Shown here piece after piece: positions 1 to 8,865 of a stretch of DNA of 45,003 bases. The DNA lies in assembly GCA_002753745.1 (NCBI GenBank), contig PEAR01000004.1, positions 1 through 45,003 on the forward strand, given 5' to 3'. A program made the position numbers and the translations under genes. The DNA comes from Candidatus Omnitrophota bacterium (GTDB taxonomy: Bacteria; Omnitrophota; Gorgyraeia; Zapsychrales; Fredricksoniimonadaceae). Within the stretch, counting starts at the first letter, position 1. The number at the start of each line of letters is the position of its first letter. The notes beneath the pieces were generated by a model. It ran no database searches and was not told the origin of the DNA. It was given only the letters and a program-made list of their open reading frames with translations.

Positions 1-1294
1 TGAACCAGATCCCGCCGGGCGTCATCTGAGCCAGTTTGATCATTAACGGCGTTATAGAGCTTTTCAAAGGCAAGCTCCTGATTGCGGCCGCCTTCTTGGT
101 CAGAAAATTAAGTTTCGAATCAATGTCTTCCCGCGGCACATCAAGAAAGCGGCCAAGGCGGGAAGCCGTTTCCGTTTTAACTGCCTCTTTTGACATAATC
201 TGATCGTTCGTCCACCACCATGACACGAAAGCCAGCGCGGCACAAAAAGCGATACTGCCGACTACAGCCAGGATCTGGGGAGCAAACAAATTTATATTTA
301 ATTTCTCTTTCTTTTTCTCACTAACAGCAGAACTTGCCTCACTCAAATTAAAGTCGATAACCAGAGGCACCGCTCCAGAAAGTCCGACACCGAAAGCCTG
401 CATATAGCCGATATCCGCAAGGACATTGAACTTACCCATCATCTGCTCTGGGTCGATCAATGTAACGGGAAGATTAATGTCCTCACTCATTCCGTCGTAC
501 AAAGGCTCTATCTTACCCGCGGAAATGGCCACAACCTTCTGAACATCAACTCCGGCATTGTTACGGGAAAAGAAGTCCAGCGACATCCTGACTTCGTTAA
601 AAAGCTTGGCCCTGGTAAACTCAACCGTCTCGATGTCAGTGGACGGCACAATCTGAGGCGAGCGCAAAGAAAAATCTCGAATAAATTTAACATAACCCTG
701 AGAGTATATGGAGATCTCGCCGATATCATCATGAGTGGTCAGGACCGCCGTAACCTTATCGGTCGTCACCAGCTTCTGGGCGACCAGGGCGCGCAGGAGG
801 CTCATGGCCGAAGGCTCACTGTAAACAACATTGATCCCGGTCTGATACAAAATATTGGTGTAATGCTGGTAAAGCTCACGGCGTATCGCAGTAAAAGCGA
901 TACCGATATGCCGCGCCCCGTCCATAGTAATGGTCGAAGGATAGTAATTAAATACCAGGTCTTCGATTGGAAACGGCACATACTTCTTAGCTTCAAACAT
1001 AACAACACCCTGAACCTCATCAGGTTTTACCCAGGGAATAACAAACCAGCGAACAATAATGTCGTTTGACGGCAATGAGAAAAACGTATTTGAAATCGAA
1101 AATGAGGCAGAATTCAAAGCCTTATGAAGAAGATTAAGGATCTGAAGGTCCTTACCAATACCCTCGTTATTGTGCTCCGTACTGACATTCGTAAAAGAAA
1201 CGAAGGAAGAAAAAAGAGGCACGTCCTTTTTCAGCTCGACAAGGCTGATCCCGGCGTTGCTCCAATAAATACCTAGTTTGCGCTGATTATCCAT
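1..1294 (-). CDS. PilM/PilN-like (or GspL-like) pilus/secretion assembly protein, C-terminus beyond window
   Basis: Partial gene of 431 visible codons reading off the left edge without a stop. The ATG at 1294 is preceded by an AAAGGA ribosome site. The N-terminus (LGIYWSNAGISLVEL) resembles the opening strand of PilM-type actin-like domains. After about 330 residues comes one membrane segment (roughly residues 332-357, ending in three Trp), then a short helical stretch and the sequence KLAQMTPGGIW, which matches the PilN motif of the form L-ELP-GVY. The order cytoplasmic actin-like domain, membrane helix, periplasmic domain is that of GspL in type II secretion or of a PilM-PilN fusion in type IV pili; the visible part cannot separate the two. 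It would form the inner-membrane assembly platform. It is the last visible gene of the operon that starts with the TPR protein. The call rests on architecture and short motifs. Confidence 0.7.
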   Translation of the reverse strand, partial: MDNQRKLGIYWSNAGISLVELKKDVPLFSSFVSFTNVSTEHNNEGIGKDLQILNLLHKALNSASFSISNTFFSLPSNDIIVRWFVIPWVKPDEVQGVVMFEAKKYVPFPIEDLVFNYYPSTITMDGARHIGIAFTAIRRELYQHYTNILYQTGINVVYSEPSAMSLLRALVAQKLVTTDKVTAVLTTHDDIGEISIYSQGYVKFIRDFSLRSPQIVPSTDIETVEFTRAKLFNEVRMSLDFFSRNNAGVDVQKVVAISAGKIEPLYDGMSEDINLPVTLIDPEQMMGKFNVLADIGYMQAFGVGLSGAVPLVIDFNLSEASSAVSEKKKEKLNINLFAPQILAVVGSIAFCAALAFVSWWWTNDQIMSKEAVKTETASRLGRFLDVPREDIDSKLNFLTKKAAAIRSLPLKSSITPLMIKLAQMTPGGIWF

Positions 1295-1414
1295 TATTTA
1301 AATAGTCCTTTGTTAACATTACAGCTTACCCCTATGCCCTTGTCAAACGTTTTCACTAAAAAATCACGCCCAATTATTATAAAAGTCTTTAGAAATTCTA
1401 ATGTAAGATGAAAC

Positions 1415-1723
1415 TCAGTAAGTGACTATTACCTGGACATCCGCACCAGCTCGAGTAAACACAATCGTGTAAGTCGTGCCATCGATCGTCACTGGCGTCG
1501 GTGGTGTCAAAGGTGCCGCACGCCTTAATTGATCATAGGCCACCCAATACGCCCCGCGAGTCAACTGGTCGGCCCGGATCCGCTTGCTTTGCTCAACCAG
1601 AGACAACGCCGATGATGTATAGCGGCTGAAAACACCTGCCAAAAGAATACTCATGACCAGAATGAAGGCGATCGCCACCATCATGATCATCCCGCTTTCA
1701 TTTCTTATCTTCTTGAGGAACAT
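1415..1723 (-). CDS. Pilin-like/PilX- or GspK-like small membrane protein
   Basis: 102 residues. The ATG at 1723 has a GGAGGTG ribosome site and overlaps the upstream zinc-ribbon gene by 26 bp. A short basic head (FLKKIRNESG) is followed at once by a hydrophobic helix of about 22 residues and then a polar region. This is the layout of PilX/GspK-type minor pilins, whose N-terminus reads R-x-x-G-x-A-L followed by a helix. There is no clear Glu at +5 of a classical prepilin cleavage site, so processing by prepilin peptidase is uncertain; GspK-type proteins are also often atypical here. The position next to a PilM/GspL-like gene supports a role in a pilus or secretion pseudopilus. At about 100 residues it is short for GspK, which carries a large extra domain. 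The family assignment is an inference. Confidence 0.55.
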   Translation of the reverse strand: MFLKKIRNESGMIMMVAIAFILVMSILLAGVFSRYTSSALSLVEQSKRIRADQLTRGAYWVAYDQLRRAAPLTPPTPVTIDGTTYTIVFTRAGADVQVIVTY

Positions 1724-1949
1724 CGCCCACCTCCAGATAACTTTGACATACCGTACACTTTATTGGCTGCCGACCCGTATGTTCAACGAATACATGCCCG
1801 CAATAAGGGCAGCGCTCCACCTGTTCGCTGCCGCCCCATTCTTCAACGCTGTGATGACGGCGGCTGAAAAACCACCACAACAACATCAGCACGATCAATA
1901 CAGCCGTCAGATAAACACCCACCGCTGAAGCAAAATCGATCCTGATCAT
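1698..1949 (-). CDS. Membrane-anchored zinc-ribbon protein, function unknown
   Basis: 83 residues. Its ATG overlaps the stop of the upstream gene as TGATG, which suggests translational coupling. One membrane helix (about residues 9-28, ending WWFF) is followed by a basic stretch and then CPYCG and CTVCQ, two CxxC pairs 17 residues apart that should bind one zinc ion as a zinc ribbon. The C-terminus is charged. By the positive-inside rule the arginine- and histidine-rich segment after the helix points to a cytoplasmic zinc ribbon. I do not recognise a named family. Its place between a TonB-like gene and a pilin-like gene, with overlaps on both sides, says it belongs to this envelope complex. 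Confidence 0.75.
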   Translation of the reverse strand: MIRIDFASAVGVYLTAVLIVLMLLWWFFSRRHHSVEEWGGSEQVERCPYCGHVFVEHTGRQPIKCTVCQSYLEVGDVPQEDKK

Positions 1950-2389
1950 CAGCGCGGATCCTTCAAAAACACTCGCGGCGCATCGGGAACACCCGCTACC
2001 GCATCGGCAGGTAAATCATCAACCTCGACACGTTCGGTCAAAAATTTAGGCGGAAGTGTGCTTTCCGTTGATTCATCTGGTAATTTTCCGCTGCCAGGCT
2101 TTTCGACAATCACACCCAGCTCCCAGGCTTTGGTTTGTGCTGCACCCCGCATCCGGGATGAGCCCGTAACAATGATCCCGCCATTATCCGCGGCCGGCAT
2201 GATGAGCCGGGGCAATAGATCCTGTTTACGTAAAATACTCCCCCAAAAAGTCATGCTGGTTTGATACTGCCCGGAGGTCCCTCGCATTGTCAAAAGAAAC
2301 CAGGAAAAAAGAACAGCATGCAAAAGCGCCGCCACCAGCAGGGCCGCCCCGAACATAGACAGGTTATTCTTCCTGGTCAGTGGCAACAT
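1949..2389 (-). CDS. TonB-like membrane-anchored protein without a recognisable C-terminal TonB domain
   Basis: 146 residues from the ATG at 2389. This start has a strong ribosome site (GGGAGG, 5-6 nt upstream) and overlaps the end of exbD by 26 bp; a longer frame from 2440 lacks such a site. A short basic cytoplasmic tail leads into one membrane helix that contains AALLHAVLF. The His fits the SxxxH motif of TonB and TolA transmembrane helices, which contacts ExbB/ExbD, although the Ser is Ala here. The rest is a Pro/Asp/Glu-containing periplasmic region with no visible TonB beta domain; full TonB is about 240 residues. It follows exbB-exbD directly, so it is likely the energy-coupled partner of that motor. 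What it pulls on is unknown. Confidence 0.6.
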   Translation of the reverse strand: MLPLTRKNNLSMFGAALLVAALLHAVLFSWFLLTMRGTSGQYQTSMTFWGSILRKQDLLPRLIMPAADNGGIIVTGSSRMRGAAQTKAWELGVIVEKPGSGKLPDESTESTLPPKFLTERVEVDDLPADAVAGVPDAPRVFLKDPR

Positions 2390-2771
2390 TGATCCTCCCG
2401 ATCCCAAGTCCCCGGCCAAGATCCCAGATGTCGACGACACGCCCCAGGGACGCGCGCCGGTCTGCCTTGATCAGCACCGGCCGCTGGCGATTCTGAGGCA
2501 GTTGCAAAAGAGCTTTTAATTCACCCAGCGTTATTACCTTGTCATGATAATAGAAAATATTCTCGGCGGTGATCACCACCGTGATGTTATCATTGTTAAC
2601 GATGTCGCTCGTAACCGCTTTCGGCAGGCGAACATTGATCGGCTGCCGTGCTGTAAAGGACGATGCCAATAGCAGAAAGATCAGCAGCAGGAAAACAACA
2701 TTGACCAGTGGAACAATGTTGAACCCGAAGGCCGTTGAGACTTTAAGATGACGGCGAAAATTCACGGTCAC
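2364..2771 (-). CDS. exbD: ExbD/TolR-family motor protein with Asn at the membrane Asp position
   Basis: 135 residues, close to the usual ExbD length of about 140. A short cytoplasmic tail, one membrane helix (NIVPLVNVVFLLLIFLLL) and a periplasmic domain with the usual strand-helix order are visible. In ExbD and TolR the helix carries a conserved Asp (PLVDVxFxLLIFF; Asp25 in E. coli ExbD) that is essential for proton use. Here the residue is Asn24, encoded by AAT. The gene overlaps exbB by 4 bp (ATGA type), so the two are coupled. Membership in the family is clear from the helix and neighbours. Whether this copy is a proton-driven stator is doubtful because of the missing acid. Confidence 0.88.
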   Translation of the reverse strand: MTVNFRRHLKVSTAFGFNIVPLVNVVFLLLIFLLLASSFTARQPINVRLPKAVTSDIVNNDNITVVITAENIFYYHDKVITLGELKALLQLPQNRQRPVLIKADRRASLGRVVDIWDLGRGLGIGRINVATDQEE

Positions 2772-3430
2772 TCCCCGCCGCTGGTGTCGTTTTCTAACGT
2801 CGGGACACGTGTGAGGAAATTAGCCAGATCGCTGGCGGCCTTCTCCATCTGAAGCACATACCGCTGCACACAACTAACCAGAAAATGATACGCAACGTAA
2901 ACCGGAATAGCTACGATCAAGCCGGCGGCTGTCGATATTAACGACTGCCAGACACCAGCCGCGATATCACCCGTTGATACCGGATTCAGCGCAGCGGACC
3001 GCAGGGAGATCAGATGGAATGATAAACACATACCCGTGACCGTGCCCAATAACCCCAGCAAGGGGGCAATGTTTCCAATAGCCAACAGCGCCGGAAGACG
3101 CTCCTCCAGCACCGGCACCCCGAACTGACTGGCTTCGTCCATCGCAACCGTAATTTCTTCCTTGTCGCGGCCGTACTGAAGCAGGCCGCTGCGCAAAACA
3201 ATGGCAACCGGAGAACCGGAATGGTCACAAATTTTTAGTGCCTCTTTGATATCGTTACGGCTGATCGCAGCAAAGATCCTGTTCTTCAATGCCGTAATAT
3301 CCTCATTGATCCGGTTAAGGTAAACCAGTTTTTCGATAACGATCGCCATCGCAACAATGGAACACCCGAGGATCGGCCACATCAACGGCCCGCCCATCAA
3401 AAACAATTCCCACGGCGAAATCTCCCACAT
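2768..3430 (-). CDS. exbB: ExbB/TolQ/MotA-family proton channel protein
   Basis: 220 residues, typical for ExbB. Three membrane segments are visible: an N-terminal one (about 10-32), and two later ones carrying the family signatures APLLGLLGTVTGM (near 121-133) and SLISTAAGLIVAIPV (near 163-177). The Thr residues in these two motifs correspond to Thr148 and Thr181 of E. coli ExbB, which line the ion path. ExbB forms a pentamer around ExbD and couples ion flow to a TonB/TolA-like partner. Here it is followed by exbD and a short TonB-like gene and preceded by a large TPR protein, an arrangement reminiscent of Tol-type or envelope-transport operons. A start at 3430 is supported by length; the 14 bp gap to the TPR gene implies co-transcription. 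Confidence 0.92.
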   Translation of the reverse strand: MWEISPWELFLMGGPLMWPILGCSIVAMAIVIEKLVYLNRINEDITALKNRIFAAISRNDIKEALKICDHSGSPVAIVLRSGLLQYGRDKEEITVAMDEASQFGVPVLEERLPALLAIGNIAPLLGLLGTVTGMCLSFHLISLRSAALNPVSTGDIAAGVWQSLISTAAGLIVAIPVYVAYHFLVSCVQRYVLQMEKAASDLANFLTRVPTLENDTSGGE

Positions 3431-3444
3431 ACAGCCACCCTCAA

Positions 3445-5916
3445 CTAACTTTTGTTCCTGTTATTCCCGATCCAGGTGATCCGCTCCCTGGCAAACTTAG
3501 CCTCATCAACATCCATCGCCGAAACTTTCTCATAGGCGGTAATAGCCTTATCCCAATCTTCTTTATTCTCGTAGATCTTGGCGATCCGCAAATAGGCTTT
3601 TACCACCCAATCGCGTTCTTTGGCGTGCACATAGGGAACTTTGACATAAGCTTCAACCGCCAAATCCGGCTGATTCATCGCTTCATACGTATCTCCCAGC
3701 ATGAATTGCAGCTGAACATCCTTCACCGCTGAAACACCTTTAGCAGCAGCCAGGGCATCAGTATACGCTTTAAGCTCATCGGCATATTTTCCGGCCTTGC
3801 GATCGATCTGAGCTATTTTCATTAAGGCGTCACGCTTGTATTCCGGGCTGGTCAAAATAATATTTGTATAAGCTTCCGAAGCCTTGACCGGATCCATCTC
3901 TTTGGTAAAGATCTCAGCAATCGCCAGCTTGGCCTTGGCCGCAAGCTCAACATCGGAACTCGCGTCTATCTTGCGATATTGCTCAAGTGCTTTGTCGAGC
4001 TCCCCCAAAGAAAAATACGCCCGGCCCAGTTCAAAATGTGCCAGCGTGCTTTTTTCATGATCAGGAAAATCATTAAGAATTCTCAAGTAAAGATCACGTG
4101 CAAGAGAATACTGCCCCGATGACATTGCATGATCGCCCATCCACAAGGTTGCCTCCAGCGTGGCATCCGTATGCGGATAGCGCGTGACGATCTGTTCAAA
4201 TAGCGTCAAGGCTTCCTTGGTATTCCCAGTCTCATATTTTGTCTTGGCAATCCCGAGCTCGGCGTTCTGCTGGACCTGGGGTTTGGCGGGAAACAATTTC
4301 TGCATCTCGGCAAAAGCGATCAGCGCTTTATCATATTGCTTGAGATTGAAGAACGACAATGCTTCCAGATAACGTGCTTCGGATGCAAATTCATTATCCA
4401 GAGCCGTCGTCTTAATGAATGGCTCCATGACTTCAAGGACTGCAACCCAGTCATATTTCTTGAAATAACACATTCCGGCATAATATTGCGATTCCGCAAT
4501 ATACTTGCTTTTGGGATAGTTTGTCTTCAATGCCTGAAAAGAAAGTAAAGCACCGTCAATCTTGCCTGTCTTCAGCAATGCCACTCCCAGGCGGTACTGA
4601 ACATAATCAGAATAAAGTGTGTCGGGCAGATCCTTAAGAATACGGTCATATGTCTCGATCGCCTTATCGATTTGGCCGGCTTCCTGATAGGCATCACCGA
4701 TCTGCGTCAACGCGCTTACTTTTACCGCCTTGCTTTCGGTTTTATCCAGGACACCTTTAAAACTCTCAATCGATTGATCAATATTTCCATTCTTTAAATA
4801 GGTCCATGCCAGGCCGAACCGCGCCTTCTCGAGGGTTTTATCGCTTTGGGCATTAGCAGGAAAAAGAGCGATCAATACCTTATAATCGTCGATAGCCTTA
4901 GCGTAGTTATTCAGCAGATAATAAGCGTTCGCCCGTCCCAGATAACTTTCGGGCACCCGGGAACTTGAAGGAAACCGCGCAATCAGATCTCCGTAATTTG
5001 CCGCGGCTTCAGCGTATTTCTCCTGGGCTGTGAACAAGCTGGCTTTACCCAGGAGGACGTCATCCTCGGGGAAATTATTGACTTTCGCATGGGCCTGAGC
5101 TTCATCAAAGACCTTAAGCGCCCCCTCAAAATCATTTTTCTTAAAAAGGCTCCATCCGCGGCTGACCATCGCACTAAGGGCGGTCTTCGGATCCGTCGCT
5201 GAAGCGCGCGCTTTTTCGTAATAATCTGCCGACTTGTCATATTGTTCCAGGAAATAATATGACTCACCGATATTAAAATAAGCTTCCGCCAGACGCGAAG
5301 AATGCGGATAGGTCGCTATATATTTGTTGAATTGAAAAACCGCCCCCTCGTATTTAGCCCCGTTATAATCACACTCACCCAGCTTGAATGAAGCATCTTC
5401 CGACAGATTATTGGACGGGAACAGTTCCACCAGTTTCGCGAACAATTCTCTGGCGGCATCGTATTTGGCCTTCTCAAAATAGCTCCACCCCAGGGAATAA
5501 TAAGCCTGCGGCGCATAAAGAGAGTTAGGGAACCCGTCAATGATCTGCCGGTATTGCTCCTGCGCCTTCGCGCTGTCGCCGACCTTAAGATACGTTTCAC
5601 CCAACCAGAAAAGCGAAACATCTTTGTATTCGCCGCGTTTCACCAACTCCTGAAAAACTCCGAAAGCCTTCAGATACTGCTTCTTAAAGAAGTAACATTG
5701 GCCTTCCAGAAGATGAGCCTCTACAGTCTTGGATGTTTGGGGAAAATCCTTAAAAAGCTGATCGACATAACGCAGAGAAACATCATAAAAGCCATCTTCA
5801 AATGCGCGCTGTGCCACCACAAAAAGTTCCTTTTCGTTGGTTTCAGCAGCGCCAGCAGAAAAACTGAAGGCAGCTAATAATAAAAATGAAACAATAATTC
5901 GGTTTATAATTTTCAT
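3445..5916 (-). CDS. Large periplasmic tetratricopeptide-repeat protein
   Basis: 823 residues with a clear signal peptide (MKIINRIIVSFLLLAAFSFSAGAA, cleavage expected after about residue 24). The rest is a nearly continuous run of TPR helical pairs about 34-37 residues long, with recurrent features such as Y-LG-Y-K-G-Y--A-, FP-S and A-Y-LG-AY. Repeats of this spacing match the YbgF/CpoB and BamD-like TPR type (outer membrane lipoprotein TPRs with -FP-s- between helices). No lipobox Cys is seen, so it is likely soluble in the periplasm. It sits 14 bp upstream of exbB, as CpoB/YbgF genes sit beside Tol genes, so it may be the scaffold that links the ExbB/D motor with envelope partners. No clear ribosome site precedes the ATG at 5916. 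The exact partner is unknown. Confidence 0.88.
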   Translation of the reverse strand: MKIINRIIVSFLLLAAFSFSAGAAETNEKELFVVAQRAFEDGFYDVSLRYVDQLFKDFPQTSKTVEAHLLEGQCYFFKKQYLKAFGVFQELVKRGEYKDVSLFWLGETYLKVGDSAKAQEQYRQIIDGFPNSLYAPQAYYSLGWSYFEKAKYDAARELFAKLVELFPSNNLSEDASFKLGECDYNGAKYEGAVFQFNKYIATYPHSSRLAEAYFNIGESYYFLEQYDKSADYYEKARASATDPKTALSAMVSRGWSLFKKNDFEGALKVFDEAQAHAKVNNFPEDDVLLGKASLFTAQEKYAEAAANYGDLIARFPSSSRVPESYLGRANAYYLLNNYAKAIDDYKVLIALFPANAQSDKTLEKARFGLAWTYLKNGNIDQSIESFKGVLDKTESKAVKVSALTQIGDAYQEAGQIDKAIETYDRILKDLPDTLYSDYVQYRLGVALLKTGKIDGALLSFQALKTNYPKSKYIAESQYYAGMCYFKKYDWVAVLEVMEPFIKTTALDNEFASEARYLEALSFFNLKQYDKALIAFAEMQKLFPAKPQVQQNAELGIAKTKYETGNTKEALTLFEQIVTRYPHTDATLEATLWMGDHAMSSGQYSLARDLYLRILNDFPDHEKSTLAHFELGRAYFSLGELDKALEQYRKIDASSDVELAAKAKLAIAEIFTKEMDPVKASEAYTNIILTSPEYKRDALMKIAQIDRKAGKYADELKAYTDALAAAKGVSAVKDVQLQFMLGDTYEAMNQPDLAVEAYVKVPYVHAKERDWVVKAYLRIAKIYENKEDWDKAITAYEKVSAMDVDEAKFARERITWIGNNRNKS

Positions 5917-5967
5917 GACGATATTGTAACAAAAAAAGTAGCGCGATCAGAGGAAAAGATAAAAATC

Positions 5968-8751
5968 TTAGTTGGTGAGAACGGCCTTAAGGTACTGGCC
6001 AGTATAAGACGCCGGGTGGCGGGCGATTTCTTCGGGAGTTCCGCAGCACACCAGTTCGCCGCCTTTATCTCCGCCTTCAGGCCCCAGGTCGATAACATGG
6101 TCGGCGCACTTAATCACATCAAGATTGTGCTCAATCACTAAAACAGTATTCCCTCGTACGACCAGACGCTGCAGGACCTGGAGCAGTTTTTCCACATCCG
6201 CGAAATGCAGGCCGGTTGTCGGCTCATCAAGAACATAGAGCGTGCGTCCGGTAGCCTGCTTGCAGAGTTCCGCCGCCAATTTTACGCGTTGTGCTTCTCC
6301 ACCCGAAAGTGTCGTGGCTGACTGACCAAGCTTGATATACCCCAGGCCGACGTCGTTAAGCACTTCAAGGACCCGGCGGATCCTGGGGATCCCCTCAAAG
6401 ATCTCCAGCGATTCGAGAATAGAACTGTTCAGGATCTGGCTGATATGTCGACCTTTGAATTCAACCTGCAGCGTTTGCTCGTTAAAACGCTTGCCATGGC
6501 AAACTTCACACTCCACGTGAACATCTGGAAGAAAGTGCATTTCAATCTGCTTTATCCCGTCGCCCTGACAAGCCTCACAGCGGCCGCCCTTGACGTTAAA
6601 ACTAAACCGCCCGGGGCTATAACCGCGCAATTTTGCTTCCGGCAAATGAGCAAACAGCTGACGAATGTCCGTAAAGACACCCGTATAAGTAGCCGGATTC
6701 GATCTGGGTGTGCGCCCGATCGGTGACTGATCAACGACGATCACTTTATCGATCTTGTCCAGCCCTTCGATCTTGCGATGCAGGCCGGGCTTATCGCGCG
6801 AACCGTTAAACTTAACGGCCAATGCCTTATATAGAATATTTTCTACCAGCGTAGATTTTCCTGATCCCGACACTCCGGTCACACAAACGAATTTAGCCAG
6901 AGGGATCGAGACGTCGATATTCTTGAGATTATGCTCCGCCGCCCCCTTAATGACAATAGCCCCGGCATTGATCTTTTCACGACGATCCGAAGGGATCGCA
7001 ATGCGCAGGTCTCCGCGCAGATATTTACCCGTTAATGATTCCGGCGACTTGAGCAGGCCGGCCGCATCTCCGGCATAGATCACTTCCCCGCCGTACTTAC
7101 CAGCCCCGGGCCCAAGGTCGACAACCCAGTCAGCTTTACGGATCGTGTCTTCGTCATGCTCGACCACGATCAGCGTATTCCCCAAATCGCGTAACGCATG
7201 AAGACTGGCAAGAAGCCGCTCATTATCCCGCTGATGCAGGCCGATGGAAGGCTCGTCAAGCACATAGACCACCCCCACCAGACCTGATCCGACCTGAGTG
7301 GCCAAACGAATCCGCTCGGCCTCACCGCCGGAAAGTGTGGCGCTTCGGCGAGCCAGCGTTAAATACTCCAACCCAACGTCGATACAAAAATCAAGCCGTC
7401 GATTGACTTCCTTGATCACCGGCCCGGCGATCGCCAGTTTGTCCGGTTCAAAAGACAATTGCTTGAAATATTCTTTGGCATCCTTAATTGATAAGGCAAC
7501 GATCTGGGCAATATTCTTGCCTCCAACCAGCACCATCAGCGCCCCTTTTTTCAGACGCTCGCCTTTGCATGACGGGCATGGCGCTTCCGACATAAAATCC
7601 GTAATCTCTTCCTTTAACCAGTCACTATCGGTCTGACGAAAGATCCTTTCCAGATAGCCTTTTACCCCTTCGAAAGCTTTACCCCAAATAACATCCTCGG
7701 AGCCTTCGATCACCCGGGTACGAAAATCTTTTGGCAATGTAGAAAAAGGGACCTGCGGGTCGATGTCATACAAGCGACCCAGTTCCCGCATCGCGGCCCG
7801 AAAATACATCATGTACGCCCGCCGGCCTTTACCGGCCGGGACGATCGCTGTTGTCCATGGTTTACGGGGATCCGGGACCAGAGCGTCGACATCGATCTCC
7901 ATCTTTGTTCCCAGCCCATTGCAATCCGGACAGGCCCCATAGGGAGAATTAAATGAAAACGTGCGTGGCTCAAGTTCAGGCAAATCGATCTCCTCATCAG
8001 GCACCAGGAAACTTTCACTTAGAACCATGTCAGACTGTCCGTCAACAAATGAAACGACCAGCAATCCCTTCCCGACACGCAAAGCTGTTTCAACTGAATC
8101 TGTCAGACGGGCTTTAACATCAGGCTTGATCGAAAGACGGTCAACCACGATCTCGATATTGTGAACCTTGTATCGGTCAAGCTTGAACTTTTCATTCACG
8201 TCATACATATTACCGTCAACACGAAGACGGGCAAACCCGGCTTTGGCAACCTGCTTTTGAATATCAGGATAGATCCCCTTCTTTCCGCGAACTAATGGCG
8301 CGAGAAGGTTGATCCTGGTTCCCAGCGGAAGTTTAAGAAGGCGCGCTACCATCTCCTGAGCAGATTGCTTCTCAAGTTTTTGCCCTTTGTAATATGGAAC
8401 ACCGACCCGGGCAAAAAGCAAACGCAAATAATCATAAATTTCGGTCTGAGTTGCAACAGTAGAACGGGGATTCCGGCTGGTCGTCTTCTGCTCGATGGAG
8501 ATCGTAGGGCTTAAACCTTCGATCAGTTCGACATCCGGTTTTTGCATCTGATCAAGGAACTGCCGGGCATACGCCGAAAGACTTTCAACGTAGCGGCGCT
8601 GACCCTCAGCGTATATTGTATCGAAAGCCAGCGAGGACTTTCCGGATCCGCTAAGACCCGTCACAACAATGAATTTATTGCGCGGAAGATCGAGCGAGAT
8701 ATTTTTTAGATTGTGCTCTTTGGCGTGTTTGATCGAAATAATATTCAGCAT
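5968..8751 (-). CDS. uvrA: UvrABC excinuclease subunit A
   Basis: 927 residues from the ATG at 8751. It scans DNA for bulky lesions as an ATPase dimer and hands the site to UvrB. Visible are the first Walker A (GLSGSGKS, residues 32-39), the zinc-binding CPDCNG and [10 protein letters not shown] cysteine pairs, the ABC signature [12 protein letters not shown], and in the second half Walker [10 protein letters not shown], a zinc module (CEACQGDG ... CEVCHGKR) and [12 protein letters not shown]. Length is normal (about 940). An in-frame ATG at 8775 would add eight residues, but it lies inside a TATAAT-like promoter element. The 8751 start gives the usual UvrA opening, I-x-I-K-x-A-x-E-H-N-L-K-N. 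The gene stands between the terminator of the small repeat-protein gene and the TPR gene. Confidence 0.97.
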   Translation of the reverse strand: MLNIISIKHAKEHNLKNISLDLPRNKFIVVTGLSGSGKSSLAFDTIYAEGQRRYVESLSAYARQFLDQMQKPDVELIEGLSPTISIEQKTTSRNPRSTVATQTEIYDYLRLLFARVGVPYYKGQKLEKQSAQEMVARLLKLPLGTRINLLAPLVRGKKGIYPDIQKQVAKAGFARLRVDGNMYDVNEKFKLDRYKVHNIEIVVDRLSIKPDVKARLTDSVETALRVGKGLLVVSFVDGQSDMVLSESFLVPDEEIDLPELEPRTFSFNSPYGACPDCNGLGTKMEIDVDALVPDPRKPWTTAIVPAGKGRRAYMMYFRAAMRELGRLYDIDPQVPFSTLPKDFRTRVIEGSEDVIWGKAFEGVKGYLERIFRQTDSDWLKEEITDFMSEAPCPSCKGERLKKGALMVLVGGKNIAQIVALSIKDAKEYFKQLSFEPDKLAIAGPVIKEVNRRLDFCIDVGLEYLTLARRSATLSGGEAERIRLATQVGSGLVGVVYVLDEPSIGLHQRDNERLLASLHALRDLGNTLIVVEHDEDTIRKADWVVDLGPGAGKYGGEVIYAGDAAGLLKSPESLTGKYLRGDLRIAIPSDRREKINAGAIVIKGAAEHNLKNIDVSIPLAKFVCVTGVSGSGKSTLVENILYKALAVKFNGSRDKPGLHRKIEGLDKIDKVIVVDQSPIGRTPRSNPATYTGVFTDIRQLFAHLPEAKLRGYSPGRFSFNVKGGRCEACQGDGIKQIEMHFLPDVHVECEVCHGKRFNEQTLQVEFKGRHISQILNSSILESLEIFEGIPRIRRVLEVLNDVGLGYIKLGQSATTLSGGEAQRVKLAAELCKQATGRTLYVLDEPTTGLHFADVEKLLQVLQRLVVRGNTVLVIEHNLDVIKCADHVIDLGPEGGDKGGELVCCGTPEEIARHPASYTGQYLKAVLTN

Positions 8752-8766
8752 ATTTTTTTGTCGGAT

Positions 8767-8779
8767 ATTATACATTATA
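8767..8779 (-). promoter_or_regulatory. Two overlapping-phase -10-like boxes for uvrA
   Basis: On the minus strand TATAAT occurs twice, at 8774-8779 and 8767-8772, just upstream of the preferred uvrA start at 8751. The strong terminator upstream means uvrA needs its own promoter. No good -35 box stands 16-18 nt upstream, so this is a moderate prediction. No LexA-type operator is recognisable here. Confidence 0.4.
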
Positions 8780-8784
8780 ATTAC

Positions 8785-8835
8785 AAAAAAGGACCCTAAA
8801 CTTCAAGGCTCGAAAGAACCTTGAAGTTTAGGGTC
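8785..8835 (-). terminator. Strong intrinsic terminator of the small repeat-protein gene
   Basis: A perfect 17-bp inverted repeat (arms 8792-8808 and 8819-8835) encloses a 10-nt loop. On the minus strand the arm is followed by T6 at 8785-8790. It lies 30 nt after the stop of the small-protein gene. On the plus strand the arm is followed only by TTTAAAAG, so it is mainly a minus-strand terminator. Confidence 0.9.
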
Positions 8836-8865
8836 TTTAAAAGAACAAAGTACAAAAAAGGGGAA

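Noticed and set aside
731-1069. Plus-strand open frame of 112 codons
   Set aside because: It lies wholly inside the continuous minus-strand PilM-like frame, which has clear homology motifs; the plus frame has no family features.
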